In this document: piece after piece, positions 59,771 through 64,000 of the stretch
Numbering within the stretch: the first letter of the stretch is position 1
How the letters are laid out: each line of letters opens with the position of its first letter
Assembly (NCBI RefSeq): GCF_001571325.1
Contig: NZ_BCTO01000048.1
Span: 24,786-88,785 of the forward strand
Length of the DNA: 64,000 nt
DNA from: Delftia tsuruhatensis NBRC 16741
GTDB lineage: Bacteria; Pseudomonadota; Gammaproteobacteria; Burkholderiales; Burkholderiaceae_C
Reading direction: 5' to 3'
Notes under the pieces: generated by a model
Told to the model about the DNA's origin: nothing
What the model saw: only the letters and a program-made list of their open reading frames with translations
Databases searched by the model: none
Translations under genes and position numbers: made by a program

Positions 59771-60610
59771 ATGACGCTGCGTGAACTCCTGCGCCCCTAT
59801 GTGGCGGCCTTTGCATCGCGGTTCCTGGTGATGCTGCAGTACCGCACGGCCGCCTACGCGGGCTTTGCCACGCAGTGCTGGTGGGGCGCCATCAAGACCA
59901 TGGTGCTGGCGGCGTTCTACGGCAGTGCCTCGGCATCGGCCGGCGCGCCCATCTCGCTGGAGCACGCCATCACCTACACCTGGCTGGCGCAGGGCCTGTT
60001 CGCGCTGCTGCCCTGGAGCGGCGACCCCGACGTGGCATTGGCCGTGCGCACGGGCGCCATCGGCTATGACCGGCTGCGGCCCGTGGATGCCTATGCGCTG
60101 TGGTTCGTGCGCTCGGCTGGCTGGATCGCCGCGCGCGTGCTGCCGCGCGTGGCGCTGATGGTGGCGTTTGCAGGGCTGGCCCTGCCGCTGACGGGGCTGG
60201 GCGCCTGGGGCTGGCAGCCGCCGGCCGGCTGGGCCGCAGGCCTGGGCTTTGCCGCCTCCATGCTGCTGGCGTTGCTGCTGTCCACGGCACTGGTCATGCT
60301 GCTGAACGTTGCCGCTGCCGCCGCGCTCAATGAAAAAGGCATCAACACGCTGGCCGCGCCCGTGGTCATCGTGCTGTCGGGCAACCTGCTGCCGCTGGCG
60401 CTGATGCCCGACGCCTGGCAGGCCGCGCTGCTGCTGCAGCCGCTGGCGGGCGTGATGGACATCCCTGCGCGCATCTATTTCGGCCAGATGGCCGGCGCGC
60501 AGATGCTGGCCTGCCTGGCGCTGCAGGTGTTGTGGATTGCCGTGATCGTGGCCCTGGGCCGCGCGGCCATGGCGCGCACCATGCGCCGGCTCGAAGTGCA
60601 GGGAGGGTGA
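59771..60610 (+). CDS. ABC-2-type permease (COG4587-like)
   Basis: A 279 aa membrane protein with about six helices, including YAGFATQCWWGAIKTMVLAA, then TYTWLAQGLFALLPW, AALNEKGINTLAAPVVIVLS and MDIPARIYFGQMAG. The WxxQ and IPARIYFG signatures fit the permease partner of the preceding ATPase, which ends 6 bp upstream. The exported molecule is unknown. Confidence 0.88.
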   Translation: MTLRELLRPYVAAFASRFLVMLQYRTAAYAGFATQCWWGAIKTMVLAAFYGSASASAGAPISLEHAITYTWLAQGLFALLPWSGDPDVALAVRTGAIGYDRLRPVDAYALWFVRSAGWIAARVLPRVALMVAFAGLALPLTGLGAWGWQPPAGWAAGLGFAASMLLALLLSTALVMLLNVAAAAALNEKGINTLAAPVVIVLSGNLLPLALMPDAWQAALLLQPLAGVMDIPARIYFGQMAGAQMLACLALQVLWIAVIVALGRAAMARTMRRLEVQGG

Positions 60611-60615
60611 AGACC

Positions 60616-61431
60616 ATGGCCAAGCAAAAAGGATCGCTGTCCATGTTCCTGCGCCTGGCGCTGGCCTCGCTGGGCGGGCAGGCGCGCTACCCGGCCTCGG
60701 CGCTGATGCTGACCCTGGGCCAGTTCCTGGTCACGGGCATCGAGGTCATCGCCGTCTGGGCGCTGTTCCACCGGTTTGGCGAGGTGCAGGGCTGGCGCAT
60801 CGGCGAAGTGGCCGTGTTCTATGGCCTGGTGAACTGCATGTTCGCCCTGGCCGATGCGCTGGGCCGGGGCTTCGACGTGCTGGGCACGCAGTTCCTGCGC
60901 ACGGGCGCCTTCGACCGCCTGCTGCTGCGCCCGCGCCCCGTGTGGCTGCAGCTCATGGGCCATGACGTGCGCATCAGCCGCCTGGGCCGCCTGCTGCAGG
61001 GCCTGCTGGTGCTGGGCTTTGCCACGGCCCAGGGCGCCGTGGCGTGGACGCCCCAGGCCGTCGCCGTGGCGCTGTTCGCCGTGGCGGGCGGCGTGGCGCT
61101 GTTCCTGGGCATCCTGGTGCTGCAGGGTGCGCTCTCGTTCTGGACCGTGGAAAGCCTGGAAGCCGCCAATGTGCTGAGCTACGGCAGCGTCGAGGCCGCC
61201 CAGTACCCGCTGGCCCTGTACGCACAGTGGTTCCGCCGCCTGCTGACCTTCGCCGTGCCGCTGGCCTGCGTGGCCTACTACCCGGCGCTGGCTGTGCTGG
61301 GCAAGCCCGACCCGCTGGGCGCACCAGCCTGGCTGGGCTGGGTCTCGCCGCTGGCCGGCTTTGCCTTCCTCTGGCTGGCCTCGGGCGCCTGGCGCATGGG
61401 AGTGAGGCATTACGCGTCCACGGGCAGTTGA
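60616..61431 (+). CDS. ABC-2-type permease (COG3694-like)
   Basis: A 271 aa membrane protein with about six helices. EVAVFYGLVNCMFALADALG, GRGFDVLGTQFLRTGAFDRL and LLRPRPVWLQLMG are typical of this family (the GxFDxxLLRP element). ATG 60616 has AGGGAGG 9 nt upstream; a GTG at 60607 overlapping the previous stop is less likely because the Shine-Dalgarno would touch it. With the two preceding genes it makes a complete heteromeric exporter. Confidence 0.88.
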   Translation: MAKQKGSLSMFLRLALASLGGQARYPASALMLTLGQFLVTGIEVIAVWALFHRFGEVQGWRIGEVAVFYGLVNCMFALADALGRGFDVLGTQFLRTGAFDRLLLRPRPVWLQLMGHDVRISRLGRLLQGLLVLGFATAQGAVAWTPQAVAVALFAVAGGVALFLGILVLQGALSFWTVESLEAANVLSYGSVEAAQYPLALYAQWFRRLLTFAVPLACVAYYPALAVLGKPDPLGAPAWLGWVSPLAGFAFLWLASGAWRMGVRHYASTGS

Positions 61432-61499
61432 AGCCGCTGCAGGCGCCGGTGCACCACAGGCTCTAGACTGCGCGCTTGCCTTACTCCGGACACCAGACC

Positions 61500-61970
61500 A
61501 TGACAGCAGATGAACGCTTCGCCCAGGCCGCCCTTGAGCTCGGCCACCGCTTCGATGGCGAGATCAAGATAGGCGGCAACTACAGCCCCGTCGTGCGCGA
61601 CGGCCAGCAGCTGTTCGTCAGCGGGCAGATTCCCCGCGTGGGCGATGAAGTGCTCTACGTGGGGACGGTCGGCGCCGGGATCGACCTGGCATCGGCCAGA
61701 ACGGCCGCCGCCATCTGTGCCATGCGGGCCCTGGCCTTCGTGCAGCGCGCGGCCGGCTCGCTCGATGCCGTGCGCGCCGTTGCACGCATCACCGTCTATG
61801 TGCGCTCGGCGCCCGATTTCACCCAGCAAAGCGAGGTGGCCGATGGCGCCTCCGACCTCATCGCCCGGGTGCTGGGCCCCGTGGGTGCCCACACGCGCAC
61901 TTCGGTGGGCGTGCTGCAGCTGCCCAAGGGCGCGGCCGTGGAGCTGGACCTGATCGCCCGCGTGGACTGA
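61500..61970 (+). CDS. RidA-family (YjgF/YER057c) protein
   Basis: A 156 aa protein of the long RidA branch: GNYSPVVRDGQQLFVSGQIP, ARTAAAICAMRAL and HTRTSVGVLQLPKGAAVELD, with the conserved Arg in HTRTSVGV that in RidA binds the carboxylate of imine/enamine intermediates. True RidA is about 128 aa; this longer form may deaminate other reactive imines. A separate gene 69 bp after the exporter. Confidence 0.9.
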   Translation: MTADERFAQAALELGHRFDGEIKIGGNYSPVVRDGQQLFVSGQIPRVGDEVLYVGTVGAGIDLASARTAAAICAMRALAFVQRAAGSLDAVRAVARITVYVRSAPDFTQQSEVADGASDLIARVLGPVGAHTRTSVGVLQLPKGAAVELDLIARVD

Positions 61971-61993
61971 TCGCGCTACCCCGATCCCTATTC

Positions 61994-62203
61994 CTATCCC
62001 TGGCCCGCTGGCGTTTCGTTGCGCGCCTTCCAGGCCCGCAGCGCCTGGCGGTACTCGTCCATGGCCAGGTCATAGCTGTCGAAGATGCAGGGGTCGCAGC
62101 CATTGCCGCAGCAGGCGTCCAGGTCGGGCTGCTCGGGCGGCTGGGGCATGGGGTCGGCGGAGGCGGCGGGATCTGCGGAAACGGGAATCGGCGCGGTGGT
62201 CAT
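61994..62203 (-). CDS. Small Cys-rich oxidoreductase-like N-terminal-domain protein
   Basis: A 69 aa protein with an Ala/Pro-rich start and the conserved DACCGNGCDPCIFDSYDLAMDE block (core CCGNGCDPCIFDSYDLA), which matches the oxidoreductase-like domain (PF09791 type) found as a stand-alone small protein in proteobacteria. Four Cys suggest metal or Fe-S binding. Function unknown. It is convergent with the RidA gene, 23 bp away. Confidence 0.85.
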   Translation of the reverse strand: MTTAPIPVSADPAASADPMPQPPEQPDLDACCGNGCDPCIFDSYDLAMDEYRQALRAWKARNETPAGQG

Positions 62204-62252
62204 GGGGGCGATTGTCTCGCGCCACGGGGCTTTCTGTAGAGCACCAAAAGCA

Positions 62253-62285
62253 AACCCGCGCTGCCGACATGCAGCAGCGCGGGTT
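62253..62285 (-). terminator. Intrinsic terminator of the IPTL-CTERM gene at 62301
   Basis: AACCCGCGCTGC (62253-62264) and GCAGCGCGGGTT (62274-62285) are perfect 12-bp arms with a 9-nt loop. On the minus strand the stem is followed by TTTGCTTTTGG, a broken T-run. It starts 15 bp after the IPTL-CTERM stop. Confidence 0.85.
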
Positions 62286-62300
62286 GCTTGTTGACGCGTC

Positions 62301-64000
62301 TTAACGTCCGGTACGCTGCCTGCGCGCCATGCTCACGAAGCCGGCGGCTCCCGCCATCAGCGACAGCAGCAGCAGGCCCCAGCGGTCCAGCGTGGGGATG
62401 CTCTGCGCTCCTGCGGGGGCTCCAGGCAGGGCCAGGATGACGGGATCGACGAACTCGCCGTTGACCGTCTTGTCGTCATCGCGCAGGCCGCCGTCCACGA
62501 TGGTGTAGCTGACCTGGTTGCCACTGATGGTGGGCGTGAAGGGCTGCCACTTGGGCGTTGCGGTGGCGTCGTACTTCATCAGCTGCGCGTTGGCGGGCAC
62601 GGGGGACGTGAAGGTGAGGGTCACGGTCAGCGTGCTGCTGGGGGCGCACTGCTTGGCCGTGAAGTCCACGGCGGCCTGCGGGTAGGTGAAGGCCGCCGGC
62701 AGCGGGCCCAGCGAGCCGGCCACGGCAGAAGGCGAGGTGAAGTTGGCCGCAGTCAGCGTGCAGGTGGGGCTGCTGTTGGCAATGCCCAGATCCACGCCCG
62801 AGCCCGATGCGCTTTGCCTGGCCTCGCGCGTCACCGTCACCACATAGGTTTTCTTGGTCGTGCCGTCCTGCGCCGTGACTTCGATGGACACGGTATTGCT
62901 GCCCACATTCAGCGCCACCGGGGTGGAGGCCGCTGCGCCGTTGACCAGGATCGTGGCGCCCGCATCGGCTGCGGTGGCCGTCACCGTGACGGTGCTGCTG
63001 GCGTTGGGCACGGTGGCCGTGTAGGCCAGGGTGCCTGCGCCAAAGCCCGGTGCGAGCGTGCCGCTGCTCAGTGCCAGGGCGCTGAGGTCGGCGTTGGTGG
63101 AGTTCACCACCAGGGTGTAGCTGGTGCTGCCCGAGGTGAACGGAGCACCCGTGCCCGTGGAGGAGTCCGTGGCCGTGATGGTGAAGGTGAAGCTTCCCGC
63201 CGCGGTGGGCGTGCCGCTCAGAACACCGGTGCTGGCGTTGAACGTCATTCCGGTCGGCAGCGTGCCGCTGCTGGCGTAGGTGTAGGGCGCCGTGCCTCCG
63301 CTGGCAGTGAAGGTCTGTCCTGCATAGGCCGTGTTCAGCGTGGCGGCCGGCAGCGTGGAAGCTGCAGGCGTCAGCACCACCGTGGCTGCCGCCACGCTGC
63401 CACTGTAGGTGCGCTGGCCGCTGATGCTGCTGCTGTCGGTCGCCTGCACCGTGAAGCTGAAGGCCCCGGCCGCCGTGGGCGTGCCGCTGATCACCCCGGC
63501 GGGCGACAGCGACAGGCCTGTGGGCAGCGTGCTGCCGCCGGCCATTGCAAAGGTGTAGGGCGTTGCGCCGCCGCTGGCGGTCAGGGTCTCGCTGAACGAG
63601 ACGCCTACCTTGGGCGTGCCGGCCAGCGTCGCGGGCGTCACCGTGATGGCCACATAGGTGAACTGGTCGGCCGCGCTGGTGGCGCTGGTGCCGCCGGTCG
63701 TTGTGACGCGCACATCGACCGTGCCCGCCGATCCTGCAGGCGCTGTGGCCGTGATCTGCGTGGCGCTGTTGACCGTGAAGCCCGTGGCTGCCGTGCCGCC
63801 GAAGGTCACGGCCGTGGCGCCGGTGAAGTTCGTGCCGGTCAGGGTGACCGTGGTGCCACCAATCGAAGAACCGCTTGCTGGCGAGACGGAAGTCACCGTG
63901 GGTGCGGGCACATAGGTGAACTGGTCGGCCGCGCTGGTGGCGCTGGTACCGCCTGCGGTGGTGATGCGCACGTCTACCGTGCCCGTGCCGGCAGGCGCGG
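62301..64000 (-). CDS. Large IPTL-CTERM protein with TIG, Ig and cadherin-like domains (5' end beyond the window)
   Basis: Open frame to the right edge, at least 566 codons, so the signal peptide is not seen. From the edge inward: a TIG/IPT domain end, a full TIG/IPT repeat (TVTSVSPASGSSIGGTTVTL), two putative Ig domains (TPYTFAMAGGSTLPTGLSLS and TPYTYASSGTLPTGMTF), a cadherin-like beta-sandwich (LALSSGTLAPGFGAGTLAYT), a Cys-containing domain and the C-terminal sorting signal IPTLDRWGLLLLSLMAG with a basic tail. This is the classic IPTL-CTERM form. It is probably anchored or secreted after exosortase-type processing, with an adhesion-like role inferred from domains. Confidence 0.88.
   Translation of the reverse strand, partial: APAGTGTVDVRITTAGGTSATSAADQFTYVPAPTVTSVSPASGSSIGGTTVTLTGTNFTGATAVTFGGTAATGFTVNSATQITATAPAGSAGTVDVRVTTTGGTSATSAADQFTYVAITVTPATLAGTPKVGVSFSETLTASGGATPYTFAMAGGSTLPTGLSLSPAGVISGTPTAAGAFSFTVQATDSSSISGQRTYSGSVAAATVVLTPAASTLPAATLNTAYAGQTFTASGGTAPYTYASSGTLPTGMTFNASTGVLSGTPTAAGSFTFTITATDSSTGTGAPFTSGSTSYTLVVNSTNADLSALALSSGTLAPGFGAGTLAYTATVPNASSTVTVTATAADAGATILVNGAAASTPVALNVGSNTVSIEVTAQDGTTKKTYVVTVTREARQSASGSGVDLGIANSSPTCTLTAANFTSPSAVAGSLGPLPAAFTYPQAAVDFTAKQCAPSSTLTVTLTFTSPVPANAQLMKYDATATPKWQPFTPTISGNQVSYTIVDGGLRDDDKTVNGEFVDPVILALPGAPAGAQSIPTLDRWGLLLLSLMAGAAGFVSMARRQRTGR
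63653..63960 (-). repeat. 258-bp (86-codon) DNA-level repeat in the TIG-domain region
   Basis: A block of over 35 bases that begins CATAGGTGAACTGGTCGGCC occurs at 63653 and again at 63911, nearly identical. The spacing is 258 bp, the length of one TIG domain. Further copies probably follow outside the window. Near-identity at DNA level implies recent duplication or gene conversion. Confidence 0.8.

Overview
This 64 kb window is a GC-rich bacterial chromosome segment. Gene content points to a betaproteobacterium of the order Burkholderiales, most likely Comamonadaceae (Delftia, Acidovorax or Comamonas type). The signs are two IPTL-CTERM surface proteins, a Bug/TTT solute-binding receptor, a prpC-acnD propionate locus under a ScfR/RamB-type regulator, an aerobic cob cluster and a MetR of the beta/gammaproteobacterial type. 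This placement is an inference from gene families, not from a marker gene. I see no rRNA, tRNA, insertion sequence, prophage or CRISPR array. Base composition looks even, apart from short AT-rich regulatory islands. Nearly every long antisense reading frame is a GC-rich shadow of a real gene.

Layout. 1-3.2 kb: a truncated acyl-CoA dehydrogenase, then a trehalose operon (small membrane protein, otsB, otsA). 3.2-5 kb: a decayed CxxCH gene, a disordered small protein and a glycine-zipper/DUF2383 stress-type protein. 5-10.8 kb: a ScfR-like regulator divergent from thioesterase-prpC-acnD (2-methylcitrate cycle). 10.8-12.4 kb: metR and a tetR. 12.5-18.5 kb: a complete RND efflux operon. 18.4-22.3 kb: dsbG, an orphan fecR and a chemoreceptor. 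22.5-30.1 kb: cobG-H-I-J, cobK (inverted), cobL-E-M-F, which together take precorrin-2 to hydrogenobyrinate by the oxygen-dependent route. 30.2-33.7 kb: cupin, CLC, MgtC and a PrlF-YhaV toxin-antitoxin pair. 33.7-38.9 kb: a Fur-type siderophore receptor, a flavin protein pair, AraC and GntR regulators. 38.9-42 kb: an IlvD/Edd sugar-acid dehydratase divergent from a Bug receptor. 42-47.7 kb: an AraC regulator and a five-gene operon (CMD protein, acyl-CoA dehydrogenase-like flavoprotein, NrtA/SsuA-type ABC importer). 47.7-51 kb: an IPTL-CTERM protein divergent from a LuxR regulator, and VapBC. 51-56 kb: an SDR, then a LexA-boxed FAN1 nuclease plus Fe-S helicase pair. 56-64 kb: TonB-C and VOC proteins, a Kef-type antiporter with an 8-copy tetranucleotide repeat next to its Shine-Dalgarno, an uncharacterised ABC exporter, RidA, a small Cys-rich protein and a second IPTL-CTERM protein cut by the window end.

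Operons are very compact: at least eleven junctions use ATGA, GTGA or TAATG overlaps, so translational coupling is the rule. The most unusual points are as follows. (1) cobK and cobL are divergent and their start codons share two bases. (2) The ScfR-like regulator lacks three residues at a normally conserved place in its HTH, while three copies of a putative operator remain next to it. (3) A (GTGC)8 repeat abuts the ribosome-binding site of the Kef antiporter. (4) A consensus SOS box precedes the FAN1-helicase pair. (5) A 17-bp perfect palindrome lies between the luxR and IPTL-CTERM genes. (6) A fecR gene has no sigma factor or receptor beside it.
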